A stretch of DNA of 64,000 nucleotides from Actinomycetes bacterium (lineage in GTDB: Bacteria > Actinomycetota > Coriobacteriia > Anaerosomatales > JAGXFU01): assembly GCA_024637115.1 (NCBI GenBank), contig JAGXFU010000007.1, positions 62,001 through 126,000 on the forward strand. The letters are read 5' to 3'. The notes beneath the pieces were generated by a model. It saw nothing but the letters and a program-made list of their open reading frames with translations. It was not told where the DNA came from and did no database searches. The translations under genes were made by a program, and so were the position numbers. Of the stretch, positions 43,859 to 52,205 are shown piece by piece; the stretch's first letter is position 1; each line of letters begins with the position of its first letter.

Positions 43859-46800
43859 ATGAACTGGCTCACCCGATTCAGTCTCAAGAACGCAGCCGTC
43901 GTTGTCTTGGCTGCGATACTGGCAACCGTAGGCGGTCTCTACTTCGCCGGCCAGCTCAAACGCGAGACGATGCCCGATGTGACGATTCCGATCATCGCGG
44001 TTGTCACGCCATATCCCGGCGCTGCGCCCGCGGACGTGTTCGACAAGGTCAGTGAGCCCCTCGAAGCGGCCATTGCGGGGGTCGACGGGATCAAGAACAC
44101 CAACTCCATGTCGAGCGACTCGGTATCGGTCGTGGTGGCAGAGTTCAGTTACTCCGCTGACATGGACCAGGCTGAGTCTGATGTCCTGACTGCTATCGGG
44201 ACCGTCGATCTCCCCGAAAACGTCATGGACTCCACAACCAATCGCGTGAGCATGGGATCCCAGCCGATCCTGAGTTTTGCCGTTGGCAGCAGTGGTTCTG
44301 CCGAGGACCTGCAGGTAGCTGTACGTGACGCGCTTGTGCCTGCCATTGAGAATGTTGACGGGGTCGGTCAGGTCACCATCTCCGATCAGCGTCAAGAGGA
44401 TGTGCGAATCACCTTCGATGCGGCCAAGCTCGAGGACGAGGGGCTCACGGTTGATGGCGTTATCCAGCAGCTCCAGGCGGCGAACTTGTCGTTCCCGGTG
44501 GGGTCTGTGGAGATTGACTCGGTTGATCAGCCCATTCGCGTGAGCGGAACCCTCGATTCGCTCGAATCGATAGAGAACTTCCAGGTTGCGGTCTATCCGG
44601 ACAGCAATGCGATGTTCGCCGACGCGTTTGCTGCGATCGGTGACGGCATGGGACAGCTTGGCTCGGCGATGGGCGATCTGGGTGGCGCTGTCGGTACCAT
44701 CGGTAGCGCTGTCGGTGAGATGGGTTCCGGAATGGGCGATCTCGCCACAGGCATGGGTGAGATGGGCCAGGTGCTCGGCATGCAGGCCGGGCTCACGTCC
44801 GCTCTCCAGGATGTCCAGGCTCAGTCGCTCGACGCCAAGATACAACTCTCCTCGGCGCAGTCGATCATGCGCGACCTTGAGTCTCAAGGAGCAACGAACA
44901 CTCCCGAGTACCTCGGGGCCAGCATGGGTGCCGCTCAGCTAGAGGCCGTCATCCCAATGCTCGATGAAGCAGCCGGCAGCATCAAAGCGCAGCTGGCCGA
45001 GGTCCAGGCATCCGCAGCCGAAATGCAGCCGCCTGCGGATGCGTCACCATCGACAGGCGGCTCCGTGCCGTCAATGCCGTCGGCTCCATCCGGCGGTGGC
45101 AGCGTTTCTATAGACACCGAGATGGAAGAGCCGACCATCGAGCTTGTGAGGCTCGGTGACGTGGCAACGGTCACGTATGGAGCTCATGAGACCGGAGTGT
45201 TCTCGCGTGCAGGCGGAGAGCCCGCCGTGCTCATCGATGTGGTCAAGACCCAGGAGGCCAACACCGTCGATGTGTCCGAGGCGGTTCAGGTCGCCGTCGC
45301 TGACACGCTCAGTGAGCTTCCTGATGGCACGGAGGTCACGTACTCCTATGATGGTGCGGTCGAGATCAACCAGTCGATCTCGGACATGATCCAGGAGGGC
45401 CTCCTTGGTGCGCTGTTCGCCTTCATTGTGATCCTGCTGTTCTTGCGCAACATCCGCTCGACACTTATCTCAGCCATCTCGATTCCGCTTTCGATCGTGC
45501 TCGCGCTGCTGTTCATGCGCCTCGCGGGCGTGACCATGAACGTGATGACGCTTGGCGGGCTTACCGTCGCTATCGGTCGAGTAGTCGATGACTCCATCGT
45601 CGTTATCGAGAACATCTACAACCATCTTCAGCAGGGCGGTGAGCCGGGAGTCGAACTCATTCGCCGCGCAACCGCTGAGGTTGCTTCGGCAATCACGTCT
45701 TCAACGCTGACGACAGTAGCCGTTTTCGCACCGATGATGCTCGTGAGCGGTGTGGTCGGGAAGATATTCACTCCCTTCGCGCTTACGGTTGCGGTTGCTC
45801 TGCTCTCCTCGCTTCTCGTATCCCTTACGGTTGTGCCGTTGCTGGCCAAGTGGTCGCTCCTGGGTGTGAAAGTCACCAAGCGTGATGAGGGCGCGACTCG
45901 TACGGGCATTGCCTATCGCAAGGGCCTCAGTTGGTCGCTCGATCACCCGGGCCTTGTGGTGACAGCGGCGACGCTGCTCTTTGTGGGCTCGCTCGCCCTG
46001 GTCCCCATCATCGGTATGGGCTTCATGCCTCCGAGCGCAGACAAGTTCATCAATGTTGATGTCGACTATCCCGCTGGCTACACGGTCACTGACGTAGACG
46101 ACGCGCTCAAGGTCATCGAAGGTGAGTTCCAGGCGAATCCTGATGTCGAGTTCTACACGGCTACGATTGAAGTGGAGACCGGCTTTAGCATGGCTGCAGG
46201 TGGCGTGACTGGAGGCAACAAGGGTCACGTGTTCGCCAAACTGGGCGAAGATGGCGACCTGGACCAGACGCTCGCTGATATCCAGGAGATAGCTGACCCG
46301 CTTGTGGCCGAGGGTGCAAGCATCACTGCTTCTCAGGTCGACATGTCTGGTGCCTCATCGAACTCTCTTGAGATGATCGTGGTCGGTCCGATCGATCAGA
46401 TCGAGACGGCGATACCGCAGTTGACCGAGGCACTTTCGAGCGTTGATGGCCTGGAGAACGTCTCAAGCAACCTGTCCGAGAAGCGACCGCAGGTGGTTGC
46501 CGAGGTCGATCAGGCCAAGGCTGCCGACTACGGTCTCAATGCGGCGATGGTTGCCATGACGATCCGCGGCTACGTTGCCGAGCAGAGTGCGGGGTTCACC
46601 GATATCGCCGGTCGCGATGCTGAGATTCTGTACGTCACCGCCCTCGATGACGTCAATGCGGTAGAAGATATCGCGAACAGGACCATGAAGACTCCGCTCG
46701 GTGAGGAGATCAAGATCTCCGACGTGGCCGATGTGCGTGAAGTCGATACCGCCACCTCGATTCTCACGTACAACGAGGCGCTGTATGCCTCGGTCACCGG

Positions 46801-47482
46801 CTCTATCACCGAGCGCGATACCAGCTCGGTGATCACCGCCGCGGAGGATAAGATCAACTCGCTTGACCTGCCGTCGGGAGTGACAGTCGAGGTTTCCGGT
46901 GTCGCGCAGATGATGAGCGAGAGCTTCACGCAACTGGGACTGGCCATGCTCGTGGCGGTATTCGCCGTGTATCTCGTCATGGTCATCACATTCGGTGAGT
47001 CGATCGCGCCGCTGGCGATCATGTTCTCGCTGCCACTCGCGGTCGTTGGCGGACTGCTCGGTCTCTTCATTGCGGGACTCCCGCTCGACATGCCGGCCAT
47101 GATCGGTGTACTTATGCTCATTGGTGTTGTGACCACGAACGCGATCATGTTCGTCGAGCGTGTACATCAGCGCATGGCCGAGGGAATGCCAAGACGCGAG
47201 GCGCTCCTCGACGCCGGCACGAATCGTATGCGCCCGATCCTTATGACAGCGCTGACTACGATCATCGCGCTTGTCCCCATGGCAAGCGGCTTCAAGGCCG
47301 GGGCGCTCATGTCGCAGTCGCTCGCGGTTGTGGTGGTCGGCGGTCTGACCACGTCCACCGCGCTCACTCTCATTGTTGTTCCGGTCATCTACGATCTGCT
47401 CGAGTCGCTTAAGTCGCGTGTTTTCAAGGCAGTCGGATTCTTGGACGAGAGCGACGCCATCGAGGTGGAAAAGACGGCGTAG
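43859..47482 (+). CDS. RND-family efflux transporter with a large glycine-rich insert
   Basis: This 1207-residue RND permease (HAE1/SwrC-like) has two sets of six membrane helices and periplasmic-type porter domains. It starts MNWLTRFSLKNA, has TMPDVTIPIIAVVTPYPG in the N-terminal loop, GGLTVAIGRVVDDSIVVIEN in TM4 and TTNAIMFVERVHQRM in TM10. Gram-positive relatives work without an outer-membrane channel. An insert of about 175 residues (252-426) interrupts the first porter domain: short repeats of the MG-x-x-G type (GDLGGAVGTIGSAVGEMG), then a long helix and a proline-rich stretch. GAAAGGA precedes ATG 43859. Confidence 0.95.
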   Translation: MNWLTRFSLKNAAVVVLAAILATVGGLYFAGQLKRETMPDVTIPIIAVVTPYPGAAPADVFDKVSEPLEAAIAGVDGIKNTNSMSSDSVSVVVAEFSYSADMDQAESDVLTAIGTVDLPENVMDSTTNRVSMGSQPILSFAVGSSGSAEDLQVAVRDALVPAIENVDGVGQVTISDQRQEDVRITFDAAKLEDEGLTVDGVIQQLQAANLSFPVGSVEIDSVDQPIRVSGTLDSLESIENFQVAVYPDSNAMFADAFAAIGDGMGQLGSAMGDLGGAVGTIGSAVGEMGSGMGDLATGMGEMGQVLGMQAGLTSALQDVQAQSLDAKIQLSSAQSIMRDLESQGATNTPEYLGASMGAAQLEAVIPMLDEAAGSIKAQLAEVQASAAEMQPPADASPSTGGSVPSMPSAPSGGGSVSIDTEMEEPTIELVRLGDVATVTYGAHETGVFSRAGGEPAVLIDVVKTQEANTVDVSEAVQVAVADTLSELPDGTEVTYSYDGAVEINQSISDMIQEGLLGALFAFIVILLFLRNIRSTLISAISIPLSIVLALLFMRLAGVTMNVMTLGGLTVAIGRVVDDSIVVIENIYNHLQQGGEPGVELIRRATAEVASAITSSTLTTVAVFAPMMLVSGVVGKIFTPFALTVAVALLSSLLVSLTVVPLLAKWSLLGVKVTKRDEGATRTGIAYRKGLSWSLDHPGLVVTAATLLFVGSLALVPIIGMGFMPPSADKFINVDVDYPAGYTVTDVDDALKVIEGEFQANPDVEFYTATIEVETGFSMAAGGVTGGNKGHVFAKLGEDGDLDQTLADIQEIADPLVAEGASITASQVDMSGASSNSLEMIVVGPIDQIETAIPQLTEALSSVDGLENVSSNLSEKRPQVVAEVDQAKAADYGLNAAMVAMTIRGYVAEQSAGFTDIAGRDAEILYVTALDDVNAVEDIANRTMKTPLGEEIKISDVADVREVDTATSILTYNEALYASVTGSITERDTSSVITAAEDKINSLDLPSGVTVEVSGVAQMMSESFTQLGLAMLVAVFAVYLVMVITFGESIAPLAIMFSLPLAVVGGLLGLFIAGLPLDMPAMIGVLMLIGVVTTNAIMFVERVHQRMAEGMPRREALLDAGTNRMRPILMTALTTIIALVPMASGFKAGALMSQSLAVVVVGGLTTSTALTLIVVPVIYDLLESLKSRVFKAVGFLDESDAIEVEKTA

Positions 47483-47522
47483 AGAGGCCTGTTTCTTCTC
47501 GCTGATATAGGATAGAACCGCA

Positions 47523-47544
47523 GGGGCAGCCGACTGGCTGCCCC
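47523..47544 (+). terminator. Perfect stem-loop between RND and arcA genes
   Basis: A 9-bp perfect stem (GGGGCAGCC with GGCTGCCCC) with a GACT loop lies 40 bases after the RND stop. No T-tract follows, and the arcA ribosome-binding site begins 9 bases downstream, so it could be a weak terminator or a leader hairpin of arcA. Confidence 0.45.
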
Positions 47545-47563
47545 GCGGATGCAGGAGGTCGTG

Positions 47564-48829
47564 GTGGGCGGATTCGGCGTCTATTCCGAAGTAGGCAGAT
47601 TACGCACCGTTCTTGTGCATCGACCGGGCCTGGCGCTCGAGCGCCTCACGCCGCACAATCGCGAAGACTTCCTCTTTGACGACCTCGTGTGGGTAGAGCG
47701 CGCGCAGCAGGAGCACGATGCATTCGTTCAGGTCATGCGCGATCGAGGTGTCGAGGTTCTCTACCTTCAGGATTTGTTGACCGAGACGATCGCTCACTCC
47801 GGGGAGGCCTGCACCGGGCTCGTGGAGCGCGCGATCTCATCCTTCTCCGTCGGCCTATCCCTGGTACACGAATTACGCGCCCACCTGAGCGAACTCGAAC
47901 CGGCGCGGTTAGCTCAGGCGCTGGTGGGCGGGCTGCTCGTCTCAGAGCTCGAAGGGATCGATCTCGCCGCGCTGAATCGAAGTTCACTGGGAGCGGTCCT
48001 CTCCGGTCCCGACTCCTTTGTCCTGCCCCCGCTTCCCAACAGCATCTTTACGCGCGATTCCAGCGCGTGGATATATGGCGGTGTCGTGCTGCCACCATTG
48101 TTCTGGTACGCGCGCCGACTCGAAGTCGTGAATCTCTCAGCCATCTACCGCTACCACCCGCGCTTTGCTTCCGAGGAGTTCTCATTCTGGTATCCACCGG
48201 GTGGGGATGCGGGTCGATTCGCAGTCGAGGACTTTAGCCAGGGCGTCTCGCTCGAAGGCGGGGATATCATGCCCATCGGCAACAACACGGTTCTCGTTGG
48301 CATGGGAGAGCGTTCAACCGGTCGAATGGTGGAGCGGCTGGCACGTTCACTGTTTGCCGAGGGGGCCGCCGAGCGAATCATTGCGTGCCGCATACCTCAG
48401 GATCGCGCGTACATGCATCTCGACACAGTGTTCAGCTTCGTGGATCGCGATGCGGTCACGCTCTACCCGGACGTGATCGACTCGATGCAGGTCTACAGCG
48501 TCTATCCGGGCGACCGCGATGATGTATTCGACGTCCGTGAGGAGACCGGGCTTCTCGCGGCAGTTGCGAATGCGTTGGGTGTGGCGGGTCTACGCACCAT
48601 CCCGACCGGCGGGGACTCGTTCAAGGCAGCTCGCGAGCAGTGGGATGATGCGAACAATGTGGTCGCGCTTGAGCCCGGCGTTGTGGTCGGTTATTCAAAG
48701 AACACACAGACGAATGCCGCGTTGCGTGCCGCAGGCATAGAGGTCTTGGAGATCGAAGGCAGCGAGCTCGGGAAGGGTCGAGGCGGCTGTCATTGCATGA
48801 CCTGCCCCGTTGCCCGGGACGCGATCTGA
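47564..48829 (+). CDS. arcA: Arginine deiminase
   Basis: This 421-residue enzyme hydrolyses arginine to citrulline and ammonia, the first step of the arginine deiminase route to ATP. Motifs are GVYSEVGRLRTVLVHRPG, FTRDSSAW, LEGGDIM, HLDTVFSFVD and the catalytic cysteine C411 in GCHCMTCP. GTG 47564 is chosen because AGGAGG at 47553-47558 is 5 bases away; ATG 47549 has no ribosome-binding site. No arcB, arcC or antiporter gene is adjacent, so the rest of the pathway must lie elsewhere, if present. It converges on the heliorhodopsin gene with a 13-base gap. Confidence 0.95.
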   Translation: MGGFGVYSEVGRLRTVLVHRPGLALERLTPHNREDFLFDDLVWVERAQQEHDAFVQVMRDRGVEVLYLQDLLTETIAHSGEACTGLVERAISSFSVGLSLVHELRAHLSELEPARLAQALVGGLLVSELEGIDLAALNRSSLGAVLSGPDSFVLPPLPNSIFTRDSSAWIYGGVVLPPLFWYARRLEVVNLSAIYRYHPRFASEEFSFWYPPGGDAGRFAVEDFSQGVSLEGGDIMPIGNNTVLVGMGERSTGRMVERLARSLFAEGAAERIIACRIPQDRAYMHLDTVFSFVDRDAVTLYPDVIDSMQVYSVYPGDRDDVFDVREETGLLAAVANALGVAGLRTIPTGGDSFKAAREQWDDANNVVALEPGVVVGYSKNTQTNAALRAAGIEVLEIEGSELGKGRGGCHCMTCPVARDAI

Positions 48830-48842
48830 GTACGAGCGGTTC

Positions 48843-49604
48843 TTACGTGGGAATCAGCGTGTTGGCGAACACGAGCCATGCGAGAAGTGACTTGGCGGCG
48901 AGGCTCAGGAGAATGTAGGTGCTCTCCCCAAAGATGTAGTCACGCCACTTACCGACCTTCTTGTACTGGAGAATCATGTTGATGGCAAAGCTGTTGAAGA
49001 AGATGAACATCGTGACAAAGATCGCGTATACGAATCCCGGTGGCTCAGCAGCGGTACCGGGGCTCCAGATGTAGATGCCGATGGCAATCCACGGAACCAC
49101 TCCGGCGACGCAGCCAAAGATGTAGGACAGCCAGTCGGGAGAACCGGGCGATTCGTAGTGCTCCATCAGAAGTCCGAATAGCACCATCATCGCGTTCACA
49201 CCAAAGATCGCAATGAGCGCTGAGATGTCAAAGATGCCCGGAAGCATGGCAATAAGCACGACCATCAGCGAAGAGCTGAAGGAGTACTCGATCCAGCGTG
49301 CATAGTTGCGCTCACGCTTAAGGTTCTTGACGTACCAGTCGAATACGCCGGGTAGCGCCACAGTGAAGTGGGCCGCTGCCGAGAAGAACACGAACAGCGC
49401 AACTGCCAGGCCAAGGGGCAACTCGAATAGCGTCTCCGGCGGCCCTGGAGGTGTTCCGGGAGGGCCCTGCATGAAGCTGGCCGTTACCGGGAGAGAGAAA
49501 TCGTTGGATAGCGCGAGTATCGCCACGCCCTGCGCGGCATGGAAGAAGCCCATGATCACGTTGTACCAACGCAGGCGGATGAATCGCTTTTCGTAACTGC
49601 TCAA
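48843..49604 (-). CDS. Heliorhodopsin
   Basis: This 253-residue seven-helix protein matches heliorhodopsin along its full length. Signatures include ALSNDFSLPVTASFMQGPPG, ELPLGLAVALF, ARWIEYSFSSSLM, IFGVNAMMVLFG and YILLSLAAKSLLAW. The retinal Schiff-base lysine is K238 in helix 7, the counterion E106 in helix 3, and the two inner histidines are H22 and H79; these align with K241, E107, H23 and H80 of heliorhodopsin 48C12. Heliorhodopsins are light-sensing, not proton-pumping, with the N-terminus inside. The start is TTG 49604, preceded by GGGGG. It follows the CWB2 gene on the same strand with a 72-base gap. Confidence 0.95.
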   Translation of the reverse strand: MSSYEKRFIRLRWYNVIMGFFHAAQGVAILALSNDFSLPVTASFMQGPPGTPPGPPETLFELPLGLAVALFVFFSAAAHFTVALPGVFDWYVKNLKRERNYARWIEYSFSSSLMVVLIAMLPGIFDISALIAIFGVNAMMVLFGLLMEHYESPGSPDWLSYIFGCVAGVVPWIAIGIYIWSPGTAAEPPGFVYAIFVTMFIFFNSFAINMILQYKKVGKWRDYIFGESTYILLSLAAKSLLAWLVFANTLIPT

Positions 49605-49676
49605 TGAGAGCCCCCGTTCATTGAATTGCCAACAGACGGTAGATACCCATTGCGCAGGTAGAAGTGCTAGGGTCGC

Positions 49677-51113
49677 CTACGGCTCGTCCATCATCCAGCG
49701 AATCTGTCTCCGAACCGTGGGTGAGATGGCAGATTCACCTCCATAGATCGTCACGACGGAGACTTCGGCAAGGTTGTCGCGTATCGCATGGTCTGCGCTC
49801 GGGACCAGGCAGTTTGTCGGTGTGAGTTGCAGTACGGACCCTCGCTTTGCCTGGGCTACAGCTCCGGCGAGCGCGTCTGCGTAGCCCGTTCCTGTTGCCA
49901 GTGCCACGTTGGCCCAACTCAGCCCCTCTGCCACGCCATGCTGTGCGAGGAGATACGACGTCTTATAGCGATCGGAGCCGCCGAACCGCTTAATGGATCC
50001 CACCCCTAGCAGCGCAATCGAGTCGCTCACCGGTCGACCGACTGCCGTTGTGCCGCCAACGATGTAGGCCGATGCGGTCTCGGTAGGGAGCGAAGATATG
50101 AAGCGAGCCGTGGGAGAGGGTAGGGTTTCTGAGCCTGCGAGGAGAATCGGACGGCCGGTAAATGCGGCGACTGTGGCTGCTCCGAGTGCGTCGGGGTAGG
50201 AGTTGCCTGTGGCCACATAGAAGCCGCCGTCGTGTTCGCGTCCACGGGCTCGAAGCGCGCCGATGGTCTCACTCGCGACCTGTGCGGCGGTTTCGTAGCG
50301 GTTCGCGGCACCGATCCGGCGAACAGACACACCCGGAAGGCCCTCGACCGACGAGGCGACATCCCGGCTGATGGCGCGCTCTCCTCCGATGATGAGTACA
50401 TCCTTCACGCCGAGGCGAGCGATCTCACCTGAAACGCCCGAAGAGAGACCCGTGGGGTTGGTGAGTAGCACCGGTCCATCAACGGCGCCGGCGAGTGCAG
50501 AACCACCGAGCGCATCGGGCCAGTTCTCGCCCGAGCACAGCACGGCAGTCGTTGCGCTGGCGCTCTCGAATGCAAGTCGCGAGGCCAGAATAGCTGTGGC
50601 ATAGCGGTTCGATCCCGAGATGGCGTTGATGTAGGGCCCGTAATCGTTGATCTCCGTGTAGTTTTTGGGTCGGTAGGCGTCAAACTCCTCTTGATCCCAA
50701 TAGGGGTAGCGTGTGAGCCGCATGACGGCTTTGCCCGCAGAACCGCTTTGCTCAAGCGTCCAGTACCAGGTGTGATCGGCATTCGCCCACTTGTAGAAGA
50801 CGGCCGCGTGATAGTCGTACTTGAGCATCATGTCGCCCGGCTGAAGCTCGTCGCGTGAGATCCTCACGCCATACGGCGCAAGAGTTCGCGAGGTGTATCC
50901 CGGTTGCCAGAGCTTCCATGCCATCGACATCATGCCCGAGCAGTCAGTACGCCATCCTTCGAACCGGCCGCTCTGGTTGTATGGAACCTCAAGATCGACC
51001 CAGCGCTGCGCCCTAGAGATGATTTCGGGACGCGTGAGCGCGAGTGCCGAGGAGGGAACGGTCAGCAGCAGGACGAGCGCGAGTGCGACGATGCGCGTTG
51101 CACGCGGGTGCAT
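49677..51113 (-). CDS. Secreted NlpC/P60-like peptidase with three cell-wall-binding repeats (CWB2)
   Basis: This 478-residue exported protein has a signal peptide (about 1-26) and an NlpC/P60-like domain with catalytic C58 (RTDCSGMMSMAWKL) and H102 (YDYHAAVF). Three CWB2 repeats follow (about 165-478), each with R-Y-x-T-A/S, SYPDAL or WPDAL, and a VYIVGG-type strand (DVLIIGGERAIS). CWB2 modules bind anionic wall polymers in Gram-positive surface proteins. It is the upstream neighbour of heliorhodopsin, same strand. A leader ORF with a strong ribosome-binding site precedes it. Confidence 0.93.
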   Translation of the reverse strand: MHPRATRIVALALVLLLTVPSSALALTRPEIISRAQRWVDLEVPYNQSGRFEGWRTDCSGMMSMAWKLWQPGYTSRTLAPYGVRISRDELQPGDMMLKYDYHAAVFYKWANADHTWYWTLEQSGSAGKAVMRLTRYPYWDQEEFDAYRPKNYTEINDYGPYINAISGSNRYATAILASRLAFESASATTAVLCSGENWPDALGGSALAGAVDGPVLLTNPTGLSSGVSGEIARLGVKDVLIIGGERAISRDVASSVEGLPGVSVRRIGAANRYETAAQVASETIGALRARGREHDGGFYVATGNSYPDALGAATVAAFTGRPILLAGSETLPSPTARFISSLPTETASAYIVGGTTAVGRPVSDSIALLGVGSIKRFGGSDRYKTSYLLAQHGVAEGLSWANVALATGTGYADALAGAVAQAKRGSVLQLTPTNCLVPSADHAIRDNLAEVSVVTIYGGESAISPTVRRQIRWMMDEP

Positions 51114-51343
51114 AGATCCTCAGCCTCTCTCGGGGATGCGATTGGGCCCACGCAGTGAGTATCGGCAGGATTGGCGCATAAGTGCAGTCGGGTTGCCCCT
51201 CGGCCTCATGATAGTCACCTCCGGTCTCGTTGTCTCGCGGTGCGCGCGGCAGAGCTGCTGCCCGTTGCCCATCGCATGCCGGTGATATGTTGGCTACGAT
51301 GGGTGGGTTGCCAGAGCCCTTACGTTACCCTCAGGGAGTCATC
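51114..51343. other. Divergent intergenic region, CWB2 peptidase and DMT transporter
   Basis: The region contains the leader ORF (51120-51209) and, near its right end, CCCTTACGTTAC, which recurs in the MerR operator. No consensus for the c-di-AMP (ydaO) riboswitch, which often precedes NlpC/P60 genes, was found. Confidence 0.4.
51120..51209 (-). CDS. Possible 29-codon leader ORF upstream of the CWB2 peptidase gene
   Basis: ATG 51209 on the minus strand is preceded by GGAGGTGA, a near-perfect Shine-Dalgarno sequence 5 bases away. The frame encodes 29 residues, basic and rich in R, P and G (MRPRGNPTALMRQS at the start), and its stop at 51120 lies 6 bases before the peptidase ATG. Its position suggests translational coupling. 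No attenuator hairpin or run of one amino acid is obvious. Confidence 0.4.
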   Translation of the reverse strand: MRPRGNPTALMRQSCRYSLRGPNRIPERG

Positions 51344-52183
51344 TTGCTTACCGTGCTACTTGCTGGTTCGACGGCCGCGCTCTTTGGTGCAGCAGACTTC
51401 CTGGGAGGTCTGGCCAGCCGTCGCGATGCCGCACTCGTGGTTACAGCAAGTGTGCACCTCGTCGGCGTATTCCTGCTCACTGTGGTCGCATTCGTGTACC
51501 CAAACGAGATTGTCACCCGGACCGATATTCTTGCGGGAGCTGCTGCGGGGGTGTCGGGGGGGATCGGCGTGGCGGCTCTCTATGCGGGACTCGCACTCGG
51601 GCGTATGAGTGTTGTCGCGCCAATCACGGCCGCCCTGTCAGGATCGCTGCCGGCTATCTACGATGTCTTTACCGGCGGGAATCTGAATTGGCTTGACGGA
51701 GCCGGGCTGGTCCTCGCACTCGGCGCGATCATCATGGTGAGCATGTCATCGCATCCGGATGATCCGCATGGTATGCCTGCGGCGGCGATCGGACTCTCGT
51801 TACTCGCGGGGGTGGGATTCGCAGGGTCGTTCATTGCGTTTTCCTTCACCGCCGAGTCAAGTGGGATGTGGCCGCTCGTTTCGGCACGGGTTGCGTCGGC
51901 TGCCTGCCTTGTGACCGCGGCAACGGTTCGTCATCGCCGCGTGCTGGTTGCCCCCGGCGCGCGCAAGATCTCTCTGGCCACGAGTGCCCTAGACTCGGCG
52001 GCGAATATCACGATGCTCTCGGCGATTCATACCGGGCAACTTGCCATCGCATCGATGCTTGGCTCGCTCTACCCGGTGGTGACGGTGCTGCTCGCTTTCG
52101 GGATCTTGCGGGAGCGTGTCACCGGTCTACAGCGCCTGGGTATCATCGTTGCGCTCTGTGCGGTGATTCTCACGGCCATCTAG
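51344..52183 (+). CDS. EamA/DMT-family transporter
   Basis: This 279-residue membrane protein has ten predicted helices in two EamA-type halves (ALFGAADFLGG in the first, SMLGSLYPVVTVLLAFGILRERV in the second). The last segment is the family signature seen in drug/metabolite transporters. TTG 51344 is chosen because AGGGAG lies 5 bases upstream; ATG 51287 in frame is the alternative. The substrate is unknown. Just upstream is CCCTTACGTTAC (51317-51328), identical to part of the MerR operator at 54111. Confidence 0.9.
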   Translation: MLTVLLAGSTAALFGAADFLGGLASRRDAALVVTASVHLVGVFLLTVVAFVYPNEIVTRTDILAGAAAGVSGGIGVAALYAGLALGRMSVVAPITAALSGSLPAIYDVFTGGNLNWLDGAGLVLALGAIIMVSMSSHPDDPHGMPAAAIGLSLLAGVGFAGSFIAFSFTAESSGMWPLVSARVASAACLVTAATVRHRRVLVAPGARKISLATSALDSAANITMLSAIHTGQLAIASMLGSLYPVVTVLLAFGILRERVTGLQRLGIIVALCAVILTAI

Positions 52184-52205
52184 ACTCGGTCTTTCGGCGA
52201 CGCGC

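Noticed and set aside
43766-44887. Open frame of over 370 codons antisense to the RND gene
   Set aside because: The overlapping RND protein is certain, and the antisense product has no domain and an abnormal His/Arg-rich composition.
51114-51300. Possible c-di-AMP (ydaO-type) riboswitch upstream of the NlpC/P60-like gene
   Set aside because: The leader lacks the conserved core elements of that riboswitch on the minus strand.
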